DNA of 64,000 nucleotides from Streptomyces sp. LUP47B (GTDB taxonomy: Bacteria; Actinomycetota; Actinomycetes; Streptomycetales; Streptomycetaceae), in contig NZ_MJAH01000008.1 of NCBI RefSeq assembly GCF_001746295.1, positions 1-64,000 on the forward strand, written 5' to 3'. Below the pieces are notes generated by a model. That model saw only the letters and a program-made list of their open reading frames with translations, did no database searches and was not told the origin of the DNA. Below, piece by piece: positions 41,529 to 49,111 of the stretch (its first letter is position 1; each line of letters starts with the position of its first letter). The translations under genes were made by a program, and so were the position numbers.

Positions 41529-42164
41529 TCACCTCGCGTCCGGCGTGGTGCGCGAGGACTTGCGGCTCGGGACGATCGCGTCCGCGAGGCCGTAGTCCAG
41601 GGCGCCCCGCGCGTCCAGGATCTTGTCCCGCTCGATGTCCTCGCTCACCTGCTCGGGGCTGCGCCCGGTGTGCCGGACGAGCATCTCCTCCAGGCGGCCC
41701 CGCACCCGGATCAGTTCGTCGGCCTGGATGGCCAGATCGCTCGCCTGCCCCTGGACCGGCTCGATCAGCGCGGGCTGGTGGATCACCACCCGCGCGCCCG
41801 GCAGCACGGAACGCTTGCCCGGGGTGCCGGCGGCCAGCAGCACGGCCGCGGAGGAGCCGGCCTGCCCGAGGCATGTCGTCTCCACGTCACAACTGACGTA
41901 CTGCATCGTGTCGTAGATCGCCGACATCGCGCTGAACGAGCCGCCGGGGGAGTTGATGTACAGCGAGATGTCCCGGTCCGGGTCCTGGTACTCGAGGTAC
42001 ATGAACTGCGCCATCAGGTCGTTCGCCGAGGTGTCGTCGATCCGGGTCCCGAGGAAGACGATCCGCTCCTCCAGCAGTTTCGAGTACGGATCCATCGTCT
42101 TGTGCCCGGAGCTCGTGCGCTCGTGGAACTCGGGCAGGACGTAACGGGCGGTGGGTCGAGTCAT
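41529..42164 (-). CDS. clpP: ATP-dependent Clp protease proteolytic subunit
   Basis: 211 residues with a strong ribosome-binding site (CCAGGAGGGG). The catalytic triad is intact: Ser in TTCLGQAGSSAAVLLAAG, His in GARVVIHQPALIEP and Asp in SEDIERDKILDARGALDYG. It also has SLYINSPGGSFSAMSAIYDT. It assembles into a barrel fed by ClpX or ClpC. It is isolated from the usual clpP1P2-clpX locus, so it is an accessory copy of the ClpP3/4/5 type. It is divergent from a Phd/YefM antitoxin, whose family is a typical Clp/Lon substrate. Confidence 0.92.
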   Translation of the reverse strand: MTRPTARYVLPEFHERTSSGHKTMDPYSKLLEERIVFLGTRIDDTSANDLMAQFMYLEYQDPDRDISLYINSPGGSFSAMSAIYDTMQYVSCDVETTCLGQAGSSAAVLLAAGTPGKRSVLPGARVVIHQPALIEPVQGQASDLAIQADELIRVRGRLEEMLVRHTGRSPEQVSEDIERDKILDARGALDYGLADAIVPSRKSSRTTPDAR

Positions 42165-42191
42165 GGCGTACCCCTCCTGGCGACAGGCTGT

Positions 42192-42228
42192 CTGTAAAAA
42201 ATGTACAGGACGTACGTGACGTTATGAT
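42192..42228 (+). promoter_or_regulatory. Leaderless promoter with TGTACA operator for the Phd/YefM antitoxin
   Basis: TATGAT (42223-42228) lies seven bases before the ATG at 42235, so the transcript should start at or next to the start codon. The -35 position is covered by TGTACA (42202-42207) within CTGTA-N7-TACAG (42192-42208), and an ACGTACGT palindrome follows at 42210-42217. TGTACA is the core recognition element known for YefM and Phd autorepression. The 70-bp gap also serves the divergent clpP. Confidence 0.6.
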
Positions 42229-42234
42229 GGGGGT

Positions 42235-42513
42235 ATGGCCTACGAGATTCCGGTGACGCAAGCCAGGGCTGAGCTCGCCGACCTGATCAACCGGGTGGTG
42301 TACGGCGGTGAGCGCGTCGTCGTCACACGGCATGGAAAGCCGCTGGTCGCCCTGGTCTCCGCGGCCGACCTCGAACAGCTGGAGGACCTCCGGAAACCCG
42401 TCGACGAGCAGGTGGTCAGCGCGGTCTCGACCGTGCGGGAGGTGGCGTCCGCTCCCCGCGAACAGCAGCGGTTCGGTATCGCGGCGCATCACCGGGGGAC
42501 CGGCGCCTCGTAG
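42235..42513 (+). CDS. Phd/YefM family antitoxin, no adjacent toxin
   Basis: 92 residues with the N-terminal DNA-binding Phd fold: YEIPVTQARAELADLINRVV, then YGGERVVVTRHGKPLVALVS, and AADLEQLEDL. The C-terminus is charged and probably disordered (VVSAVSTVREVASAPREQQR). Such antitoxins are normally followed by a RelE/YoeB or Doc toxin. Here a terminator follows and then an opposite-strand membrane protein, so it is an orphan. It is divergent from clpP. Confidence 0.9.
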   Translation: MAYEIPVTQARAELADLINRVVYGGERVVVTRHGKPLVALVSAADLEQLEDLRKPVDEQVVSAVSTVREVASAPREQQRFGIAAHHRGTGAS

Positions 42514-42521
42514 CGACGCGG

Positions 42522-42550
42522 GCGCCCCCGACCAGAGGGGCCGGGGGCGC
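42522..42550. terminator. Bidirectional terminator between antitoxin and membrane protein genes
   Basis: A perfect 9-bp stem, GCGCCCCCG (42522-42530) with CGGGGGCGC (42542-42550), followed by GGAAAA. It lies between two convergent genes. Confidence 0.75.
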
Positions 42551-42566
42551 GGAAAAGCGGGTTCGG

Positions 42567-43550
42567 TCAGCCGACGGAGGTGAGTTCACGCTCGGTGGCG
42601 GGCGTGGTGCCCTTGGTCCGCGCCTTCAGCGCGTTACCGAGGATCACGGCTCCCAGGCCCAGCGCCGCCCACCAGGTGAGGGTCAGGACGGGCCCGGTCG
42701 CCGTCGCCCCGTCGAAGAACGACACCGAGCGCAGCAGGGTCGCGCTGGCGCCCGGCGGCAGCCACTGGCCGATCGTGCCGACGGGGTCGGGCAGCAGCTG
42801 CGGGGCCGAGGCGGCACCCGAGAACGGGTTGCCGAGGAACATCACCACGAGTGCCACGGCGCCGATCCCCGCGTATCCGACGAGGGCGGCCAGTCCCGCC
42901 ACGGCCGCGCTCACCGCCAGGCTCGACAGCGCGAACGTCCCGGCCTCCGCCCACCAGTTCCCGGTCAGGACGCCGAGCCAGCTGTGGGCCAGTGCGGCCC
43001 CGACGGCGCCCACCATGGCGGCGCTGAGGACCAGCGCGGTCACCGCGCGGAATCCGCGCAGCCCGTGCAGCGTCACCATGGCGCCCGCGATGATCCCGGC
43101 GAGGGCCAGCGGCAGCACGGAGCTGCTCAAGGCCGCCCCCCTCGGGTCGGACGCCGGGGCGGGGACGACGTCCACCGTCCTCACCTCGGTGCCGCTCGCG
43201 GCGGCCGGCCGGCCCACGGCCTGCTGGAGGAGCTGGGCCACGACCGGGCTCGCGGCCGATGCCGTGAGCAACTCCGGTCCCTGCGCGGTCGCGACGACCG
43301 CGCCGTATACGGTCCGGTCCTCGATCGCCGTACGTGCGGCCGCCTCGTCGGCGTAGTGATGGATCTCGAAGGCGCCCTCGTGCTGCCGTAGTTGTTTCTC
43401 CATCTGTGCGGTCGCGGCGGCCGGCCCGGCCACGCCGAGCGGCAGGTCGCGGGGGGCGGTGCGGGCGGCGGGCCAGGCGAAGGCCCACAGCGCCAGGGCG
43501 GCGAGCAGCGGCACGAGGACGATGACCGCGATCGTGCGACGGGTGGACAT
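42567..43550 (-). CDS. Membrane protein, ABC-2/YhgE-Pip-like (DUF3533 type)
   Basis: 327 residues. An N-terminal helix (TIAVIVLVPLLAALALWAFA), a large external domain of about 120 residues (residues 30-150), then five to six helices (LPLALAGIIAGAMVTLHGL, AVTALVLSAAMVGAVGAALA, AVAGLAALVGYAGIGAVALV, WWAALGLGAVILGNAL). This is the topology of YhgE/Pip and ABC-2-like exporters without an ATPase. It is divergent from a TetR gene, which fits an inducible efflux or envelope-stress function (inference). Confidence 0.82.
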   Translation of the reverse strand: MSTRRTIAVIVLVPLLAALALWAFAWPAARTAPRDLPLGVAGPAAATAQMEKQLRQHEGAFEIHHYADEAAARTAIEDRTVYGAVVATAQGPELLTASAASPVVAQLLQQAVGRPAAASGTEVRTVDVVPAPASDPRGAALSSSVLPLALAGIIAGAMVTLHGLRGFRAVTALVLSAAMVGAVGAALAHSWLGVLTGNWWAEAGTFALSSLAVSAAVAGLAALVGYAGIGAVALVVMFLGNPFSGAASAPQLLPDPVGTIGQWLPPGASATLLRSVSFFDGATATGPVLTLTWWAALGLGAVILGNALKARTKGTTPATERELTSVG

Positions 43551-43580
43551 GCGGGTCCTCTCCGGGGCCGGGGCCCCGTT

Positions 43581-43606
43581 AAAAAGAAGGATCGTTCGTT
43601 TTAGTC
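43581..43606. promoter_or_regulatory. TetR operator copy 1, near the membrane protein gene
   Basis: AAGAAGGATCGTTCGTTTTA at 43584-43603 is a near-copy of the sequence at 43644-43663, and it contains an imperfect inverted repeat (AAAACGAAC against GTTCGTTTT-like arms). It lies 31-55 bp upstream of the divergent membrane gene start. Confidence 0.6.
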
Positions 43607-43637
43607 TCGGTCCCCACGGTCCCGCTGTTGCCGCCGC

Positions 43638-43666
43638 TTGTCAAGAAGGAATGTTCGTTTTACTTT
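43638..43666 (+). promoter_or_regulatory. Leaderless TetR promoter with operator copy 2 in the spacer
   Basis: TTGTCA (43638-43643), 17 bp, TACTTT (43661-43666), placing the start at about the ATG of the TetR gene (43673). The spacer is the repeated sequence AAGAAGGAATGTTCGTTTTA. The two copies are 60 bp apart, about six helical turns, so two repressor dimers could sit on the same face. Confidence 0.65.
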
Positions 43667-43672
43667 GTGGGT

Positions 43673-44323
43673 ATGGCTCGCGTATCCCAGGCACACCTCG
43701 ACGCCCGGCGTCGGCAGATCCTCGACGGCGCCGCCGTCTGCTTCGCCCGCAACGGCTTCCACGCCACGTCCATGCAGGACGTCCTCAAGGAGGCCGACCT
43801 CTCGGCCGGGGCCGTGTACCGCTACTTCAGCGGCAAGGAGGAGCTCATCGGCGCGATCGTCGGAGAGGTGCTCGGCCAGGTCCACGAGGGTTTCGAGGAG
43901 GCGGCCCACAGCAGCCCGCCCCCGCCCCCGGACCTCCTGGTGGCGTCCGTGCTCAGCCGCGTCCTCGCCACCAAGGAGTCCCTGACCGTGGACGGGCGGC
44001 CGGCGTTCCCGCGGCTGGTGGTCCAGGTGTGGACCGAGACCCTCCGCAACGACGAGCTCGCGGCCCTCCTGCGCGAGGGCTACGGCGCCGTGCGCGAGAC
44101 CTGGACGCGGATCGTCGGGGCGTACCAGGAGGCCGGAATCATGCGGCCGGACGTGCCCCCGGAGGACGTGGCCCGCACGATGATGGCGGCCGCGATGGGC
44201 TTCCTCGCCCAGCAGGCCCTGTTCGGACCGACCCCCGCCGAGTCCCTGCGGGACGGTCTACGGGCGTTGATGAGCATGCGGGATCACAGCTCGGTTAACG
44301 TGCCTGAAACCGGATCCCACTAG
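43673..44323 (+). CDS. TetR family transcriptional regulator
   Basis: 216 residues from MARVSQAHLDARRRQILDGA (an upstream ATG would overlap the operator). HTH: AAVCFARNGFHATSMQDVLK, then EADLSAGAVYRYFSGKEELI. The C-terminal ligand domain includes AFPRLVVQVWTETLRNDELA and a TetR_C-like end. It is divergent from the DUF3533-type membrane protein and probably represses it through the repeated operators. Confidence 0.93.
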   Translation: MARVSQAHLDARRRQILDGAAVCFARNGFHATSMQDVLKEADLSAGAVYRYFSGKEELIGAIVGEVLGQVHEGFEEAAHSSPPPPPDLLVASVLSRVLATKESLTVDGRPAFPRLVVQVWTETLRNDELAALLREGYGAVRETWTRIVGAYQEAGIMRPDVPPEDVARTMMAAAMGFLAQQALFGPTPAESLRDGLRALMSMRDHSSVNVPETGSH

Positions 44324-44411
44324 CCTGCCGATCCACGCCACCAGGGACTTTGCCCCGGGGCAGCGGCAGCCGGACCCCGCACGGTCCGGAGCGAGGACTG
44401 TGAGGTGGGAC

Positions 44412-44714
44412 GTGCAACTGACCCCGCACGAGCAAGAGAGGCTGCTCATCCATGTGGCGGCCGACGTGGCCGAGAAGCGCAGGGCCCGCGGGCTCAGGCT
44501 CAACCACCCCGAGACGGTCGCCCTCATCACGTCACACATCCTCGAAGGCGCGCGTGACGGCCGTACCGTGGCCGAGCTCATGGCCTCCGGGCGCAAGCTG
44601 CTCACCCGGGACGACGTCATGGAGGGCATCCCCGAGATGATCCACGACGTCCAGGTCGAGGCGACCTTCCCGGACGGCACCAAGCTCGTCACCGTCCACG
44701 ACCCGATCGTCTGA
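44412..44714 (+). CDS. ureA: Urease subunit gamma
   Basis: 100 residues with a GTG start preceded by GAGGTGGGAC; the length equals the family norm. QLTPHEQERLLIHVAADVAE, KRRARGLRLNHPETVALITS, HILEGARDGRTVAELMASGR and DVMEGIPEMIHDVQVEATFP are canonical. It is the smallest structural subunit of the (UreABC)3 trimer that hydrolyses urea, and it opens the ureABCFGD cluster. Confidence 0.97.
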   Translation: MQLTPHEQERLLIHVAADVAEKRRARGLRLNHPETVALITSHILEGARDGRTVAELMASGRKLLTRDDVMEGIPEMIHDVQVEATFPDGTKLVTVHDPIV

Positions 44715-44723
44715 GGGGCCCCG

Positions 44724-45035
44724 ATGATTCCCGGAGAGATCCTCTTCGCCGACGGGCCGATCGCCTACAACGAGGGCCGCGAGGTCACCCGGCTGACCGT
44801 CCTCAACGCCGCCGACCGCCCGGTCCAGGTCGGCTCCCACTACCACTTCGCCGAGGCCAACCCGGGCCTGGAGTTCGACCGCGGCGCCGCGCGCGGCAAG
44901 CGGCTGAACGTCGCCGCCGGCACCGCCGTGCGCTTCGAGCCCGGCATCCCGGCCGAGGTGGAACTCGTCCCGCTCACCGGCGCCCGCGTGGTGCCGGGGC
45001 TGCGCGGGGAGACCGGAGGTGCCCTCGATGCCTGA
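44724..45035 (+). CDS. ureB: Urease subunit beta
   Basis: 103 residues. MIPGEILFADGPIAYNEGRE, VQVGSHYHFAEANPGLEFDR, KRLNVAAGTAVRFEPG and VELVPLTGARVVPGLRGE are typical of UreB. It starts nine bases after the ureA stop, and its 3' end overlaps ureC by eight bases. It is a structural subunit without catalytic residues. Confidence 0.97.
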   Translation: MIPGEILFADGPIAYNEGREVTRLTVLNAADRPVQVGSHYHFAEANPGLEFDRGAARGKRLNVAAGTAVRFEPGIPAEVELVPLTGARVVPGLRGETGGALDA

Positions 45036-46749
45036 GATCTCTCGTGCCGCCTACGCCGACCTGTTCGGCCCGACCACCGGCGACCGCATCCGGCTCGCCG
45101 ACACCGATCTGCTGATCGAGGTCGAGGAGGATCGTTCCGGCGGTCCTGGGCTCGCCGGCGACGAGGCCGTGTTCGGCGGCGGCAAGGTCATCCGCGAGTC
45201 GATGGGCCAGTCGCGCGCCACGCGCGCGGAGGGCACCCCGGACACCGTCATCACGGGCGTGGTCGTCGTCGACCACTGGGGCGTGGTGAAGGCCGACGTC
45301 GGCATCCGCGACGGCCGGATCACCGGCATCGGCAAGGCGGGCAACCCCGACACCATGGACGGGGTCCACCCGGACCTGGTGATCGGCCCGGAGACCGAGA
45401 TCATCGCGGGCAACGGCCGGATCCTGACCGCCGGTGCCATCGACGCGCACGTCCACTTCATCTGCCCGCAGATCGCCGACGAGGCGCTGGCGTCCGGGGT
45501 GACCACCCTGGTCGGCGGCGGCACCGGCCCCGCCGAGGGCTCCAAGGCCACCACCGTCACCCCCGGCCCCTGGCACCTCGCCCGGATGCTGGAGGCGATG
45601 GAGCAGTACCCGCTCAACATCGGCTTCCTCGGCAAGGGCAACACCGTCTCGCACGAGGCGATGCTGTCGCAGATCCGCGGGGGCGCCCTCGGCCTGAAGC
45701 TGCACGAGGACTGGGGCTCGACCCCTGCCGTCATCGACGCCTCGCTGACCGTCGCCGAGCGGACCGGCATCCAGGTCGCCATCCACACGGACACCCTCAA
45801 CGAGGCCGGTTTCGTGGGCGACACACTCGCCGCGATCGCCGGACGGGGCATCCACGCCTACCACACCGAGGGTGCGGGCGGCGGGCACGCGCCGGACATC
45901 ATGACCGTGGTCTCCCAGCCGCACGTGCTGCCCAGCTCGACGAACCCGACCCGTCCCTTCACCGTCAACACCGCCGAGGAACACCTCGACATGCTGATGG
46001 TGTGCCACCACCTCAACGCGGCGGTGCCCGAGGACCTGGCCTTCGCCGAGTCCCGCATCCGGCCCACGACCATCGGCGCCGAGGACATCCTGCACGACCT
46101 GGGCGCCATCTCGATCATCTCCTCCGACGCCCAGGCCATGGGACGCGTGGGCGAGGTCATCATGCGGACCTGGCAGACCGCCCATGTCATGAAGCGGCGC
46201 CGGGGTGCGCTGCCGGGGGACGGACGCGCCGACAACCATCGCGTACGGCGCTATGTCGCCAAGTACACGATCAACCCCGCCGTCGCTCAGGGGCTCGCTC
46301 ACGAGGTGGGCTCGGTGGAGACGGGCAAGCTGGCCGACCTGGTGCTGTGGGAGCCCGCGTTCTTCGGCGTCAAGCCGCATCTGGTGATCAAGGGCGGGCA
46401 GATCGCCTACGCGCAGATGGGCGACGCGAACGCCTCGATTCCGACCCCGCAGCCGATCCTTCCCCGGCCGATGTTCGGGGCGATCGGGCGGGCGCCCGCG
46501 TCCAACTCCTTCAACTTCGTGGCGCCCCTCGCCATAGAGGACGGGCTGCCGGAGCGGCTCCAGCTCGGGAAGATGTTCGTGGCGATCGAGTCGACGCGCG
46601 GGGTCACCAAGGCCGACATGCGGGAGAACGACGCGCGGCCCGACGTACGGGTCGACCCCGACAGCTTCGCCGTACACATCGACGGTGAGCTGGTGGAGGC
46701 CACGCCGGCAGCCGAACTGCCCATGGCCCAGCGTTACTTCCTCTTCTGA
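45028..46749 (+). CDS. ureC: Urease subunit alpha
   Basis: 573 residues, starting at the ATG preceded by GGAGGT. All catalytic features are seen: IDAHVHFICPQ (Ni ligands), the carbamylated Lys in GLKLHEDWG, IHTDTLNEAGF, YHTEGAGGGHAPDI, the flap Cys/His in LMVCHHLN, and TTIGAEDILHDLGAISIISS followed by DAQAMGR. It hydrolyses urea to ammonia and carbamate. It overlaps ureB by eight bases and ureF by one (TGATG). Confidence 0.98.
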   Translation: MPEISRAAYADLFGPTTGDRIRLADTDLLIEVEEDRSGGPGLAGDEAVFGGGKVIRESMGQSRATRAEGTPDTVITGVVVVDHWGVVKADVGIRDGRITGIGKAGNPDTMDGVHPDLVIGPETEIIAGNGRILTAGAIDAHVHFICPQIADEALASGVTTLVGGGTGPAEGSKATTVTPGPWHLARMLEAMEQYPLNIGFLGKGNTVSHEAMLSQIRGGALGLKLHEDWGSTPAVIDASLTVAERTGIQVAIHTDTLNEAGFVGDTLAAIAGRGIHAYHTEGAGGGHAPDIMTVVSQPHVLPSSTNPTRPFTVNTAEEHLDMLMVCHHLNAAVPEDLAFAESRIRPTTIGAEDILHDLGAISIISSDAQAMGRVGEVIMRTWQTAHVMKRRRGALPGDGRADNHRVRRYVAKYTINPAVAQGLAHEVGSVETGKLADLVLWEPAFFGVKPHLVIKGGQIAYAQMGDANASIPTPQPILPRPMFGAIGRAPASNSFNFVAPLAIEDGLPERLQLGKMFVAIESTRGVTKADMRENDARPDVRVDPDSFAVHIDGELVEATPAAELPMAQRYFLF

Positions 46750-47423
46750 TGTCCAGGGCTGCACTTCTGGTCCTGGCCGACGGCCGGTTCCCCGCCGGAG
46801 GGCACGCACACTCCGGCGGGGCCGAGGCGGCGGTCAGGGCGGGCCGGATCACGGACGCGGCGAGCCTGGAGTCCTTCTGCCGGGGCCGGCTGCACACGGC
46901 CGGGCTGGTGTCGGCCGCGCTCGCCGCGGCGGCCGTGCTCGGCGTCGACCCGCGGCTGTTGGACGAGGCCGCGGACGCCCGCACCCCGTCCCCCGCACTG
47001 CGGACGGCCGCACGCAAGCTGGGCCGCCAGCTGATGCGGGCGGCCCGGGCGACCTGGCCGTCCCTCGAACTCGACGCACTGGCACGTGAGTTCCCCAAGG
47101 GAGCACACCAGCCGGTGGTCCTGGGACTGGCGGCCCGGGCGGCGGGGCTTGAGGCCGTGGACGCGGCGTACTGCGCGGCGTACGAGAGCGTGAGCGGGCC
47201 GGCGTCGGCGACGGTGAGGCTGCTGAGTCTGGACCCCTTCGACGCCACGGGTGCACTGGCGCGGCTGGCCCCGGAGCTGGACCGCGTCGCGGACCAGGCG
47301 GTGGAGGCGGCGCGGAGGGCTGTCGACGAGGGGCCCGACGCATTGCCCGCGGCTTCAGCGCCTTTGCTGGAGATCGCCGCCGAGCTGCACGCGGCATGGC
47401 CAGTACGCCTGTTCGCATCGTAG
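46749..47423 (+). CDS. ureF: Urease accessory protein UreF
   Basis: 224 residues starting in the TGATG overlap with ureC. All-helical: AALLVLADGRFPAGGHAHSG, then LGRQLMRAARATWP and HQPVVLGLAARAAGLEAVDA. UreF works with UreG and UreD in GTP-dependent nickel insertion and acts as a gatekeeper of UreG. It is followed by a gap of about 118 bp with a dispersed repeat before ureG. Confidence 0.94.
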   Translation: MSRAALLVLADGRFPAGGHAHSGGAEAAVRAGRITDAASLESFCRGRLHTAGLVSAALAAAAVLGVDPRLLDEAADARTPSPALRTAARKLGRQLMRAARATWPSLELDALAREFPKGAHQPVVLGLAARAAGLEAVDAAYCAAYESVSGPASATVRLLSLDPFDATGALARLAPELDRVADQAVEAARRAVDEGPDALPAASAPLLEIAAELHAAWPVRLFAS

Positions 47424-47447
47424 AGGGCCCAGGTCACCCACTTTATT

Positions 47448-47505
47448 TGTGGGCGCGGGGCTGCATCGATTTGCGGCTCCGCCGCGGGGCGCGACCAGCC
47501 CCCAC
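47448..47505. repeat. Dispersed Streptomyces-type intergenic hairpin element
   Basis: The sequence from GTGGGCGCGGGGCTGC through GCGGCTCCGCCGC to GCGCGACCAGCCCC forms nested hairpins (GGGGCTG with CAGCCCC; GCGGC-TCC-GCCGC). I recall near-identical text between many Streptomyces genes. It sits in the only large gap of the urease cluster and may act as an attenuator or mRNA stabiliser between ureF and ureG. Confidence 0.6.
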
Positions 47506-47541
47506 GCACCCGCACCCGACCACGAACCATAGGAGCCGTAC

Positions 47542-48219
47542 ATGCACCTGGACCACCACCACGACGGCCCCGCCGCAGTAAGCGCCGACGCCCACCGCCC
47601 GGACGGCTCCCACCGAGCCCTCCGCATCGGCCTCGGCGGCCCCGTCGGCTCCGGCAAGACCGCCACCGTCGCCGCCCTCTGCCGGGCCCTGCGCGACGAA
47701 CTGTCCCTCGCCGTCGTCACCAATGACATCTACACCCGTGAGGACGCCGAGTTCCTGCTCAGGGAAGCCGTGCTGCCCCCGGAGCGGATCACCGCGGTGG
47801 AGACCGGCGCCTGTCCGCACACCGCGATCCGGGACGACATCTCCGCCAACCTCGAAGCCGTCGAGGACCTGGAGGACGAGGTCGGCCCCCTGGACCTCAT
47901 CCTCGTGGAGAGCGGCGGCGACAACCTCACCGCCACCTTCTCCAAGGGGCTCGTCGACGCGCAGATCTTCGTCATCGACGTGGCGGGCGGAGACGACATC
48001 CCGAGGAAGGGCGGCCCCGGCGTCACCACCGCCGACCTGCTCATCGTCAACAAGACCGACCTGGCCCCGTACGTCGGCTCCGACCTCGCGCGGATGGCCG
48101 CCGACGCCAAGGCCCAGCGGGCCGAACTGCCGGTCGTCCTCCAGTCACTGCGCGGCGAGGCCGGGGTCACGGACGTCGCCGACTGGGTCCGGGCGCAGCA
48201 CGCCGCGTGGACGGCATGA
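47542..48219 (+). CDS. ureG: Urease accessory GTPase UreG
   Basis: 225 residues preceded by AGGAGCC. A His-rich N-terminus (HLDHHHDGP) can bind nickel, which may partly cover the absence of ureE. SIMIBI GTPase motifs: P-loop GLGGPVGSGKTATVAALCRA, the metal motif TGACPHTAIRDD, VESGGDNLTATFSKGL and LLIVNKTDLAPYVG. It energises nickel delivery to the urease active site. Its stop overlaps the ureD start (ATGA). Confidence 0.97.
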   Translation: MHLDHHHDGPAAVSADAHRPDGSHRALRIGLGGPVGSGKTATVAALCRALRDELSLAVVTNDIYTREDAEFLLREAVLPPERITAVETGACPHTAIRDDISANLEAVEDLEDEVGPLDLILVESGGDNLTATFSKGLVDAQIFVIDVAGGDDIPRKGGPGVTTADLLIVNKTDLAPYVGSDLARMAADAKAQRAELPVVLQSLRGEAGVTDVADWVRAQHAAWTA

Positions 48220-48983
48220 CCGCGCCCGGGACGGGAGTACGCGCCACCGCGCGGATCGTCGCCCGGGACGACGGGCGCGGCGGTACGGCCCTGCCCGTGC
48301 TGGAGAGTGACGGGCCGCTGGCGCTGCGGCGGACCCGGGGGAGCGGTACCGAGACGCGGGTCATGCTCGTCGGCGCGATGAGCGGACCCCTCGGCGGCGA
48401 CCACTTCACCGTGGAGGCCGACGTCCTGGACGGCGCTCGACTGCGCCTCGGATCGGCCGCGGCCACCATCGCCCTGCCGGGGCAGACCAAGGGCGAGGCC
48501 CGCTACGACGTCCGGCTCACCGTCGCCGACGGCGGCGAACTCCACTGGCTGCCCGAGCAGTTGATCTCCGCCGGTGGCAGCGACCTGTGTGTCACCACGC
48601 GGATCGACCTCGGGGCGACGAGTCGGCTCGTGCTGCGCGAGGAGCAGGTCCTGGGGCGGGCCGGGGAGGAGCCCGGGAGGCTCAGCAGCCGGCTCGTGCT
48701 GCGCGTCGCGGGACGCACCGTGCTCGATCAGGAGCTGGCCTGCGGGCCCGGGGCGCCGGGTGGCTGGGACGGGCCGGCCGTGCTCGCGGGACATCGAGCC
48801 GTCGGTCAACTTCTGGTCGTACGGCCGGAGTTCGTCGACGAGCCGGTGACGGCACAGGTGCTCGGCGAGGGCGCCGCCGTCGTACCGTTGGCAGGGCCCG
48901 CCGCGCTCGTCACCGCCGTGGCCCCGGACGCCCTGCTGTTGCGCCGGGTACTGGACGAGGCGCTGGCGGCCCTTAGCGCCTAG
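48216..48983 (+). CDS. ureD: Urease accessory protein UreD
   Basis: 255 residues from the ATGA overlap with ureG. Beta-rich: ATARIVARDDGRGGTALPVL, SGPLGGDHFTVEADVLDGAR, LRLGSAAATIALPG and LHWLPEQLISAGGSDLCVTT, followed by LVLREEQVLGRAGEEPGRLS. It binds the apo-urease and links it to UreF/UreG. It is the end of the cluster; ureE was not found. Confidence 0.93.
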   Translation: MTAPGTGVRATARIVARDDGRGGTALPVLESDGPLALRRTRGSGTETRVMLVGAMSGPLGGDHFTVEADVLDGARLRLGSAAATIALPGQTKGEARYDVRLTVADGGELHWLPEQLISAGGSDLCVTTRIDLGATSRLVLREEQVLGRAGEEPGRLSSRLVLRVAGRTVLDQELACGPGAPGGWDGPAVLAGHRAVGQLLVVRPEFVDEPVTAQVLGEGAAVVPLAGPAALVTAVAPDALLLRRVLDEALAALSA

Positions 48984-49111
48984 TCCGCCCAGCGAACGAC
49001 CCCTTCCGTTTATCGGATTGGCAAAGAAGGCCCCGCCCCCCTGTTCACAGAGTCTCCATAGCCAGGAGGATCCCCGTACGAATCGAAACGACGTACGGGG
49101 AGGGATCCCTC

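Noticed and set aside
45028..46749. A long minus-strand frame over ureC
   Set aside because: Shadow of the ureC coding sequence; no start signal or family motif.
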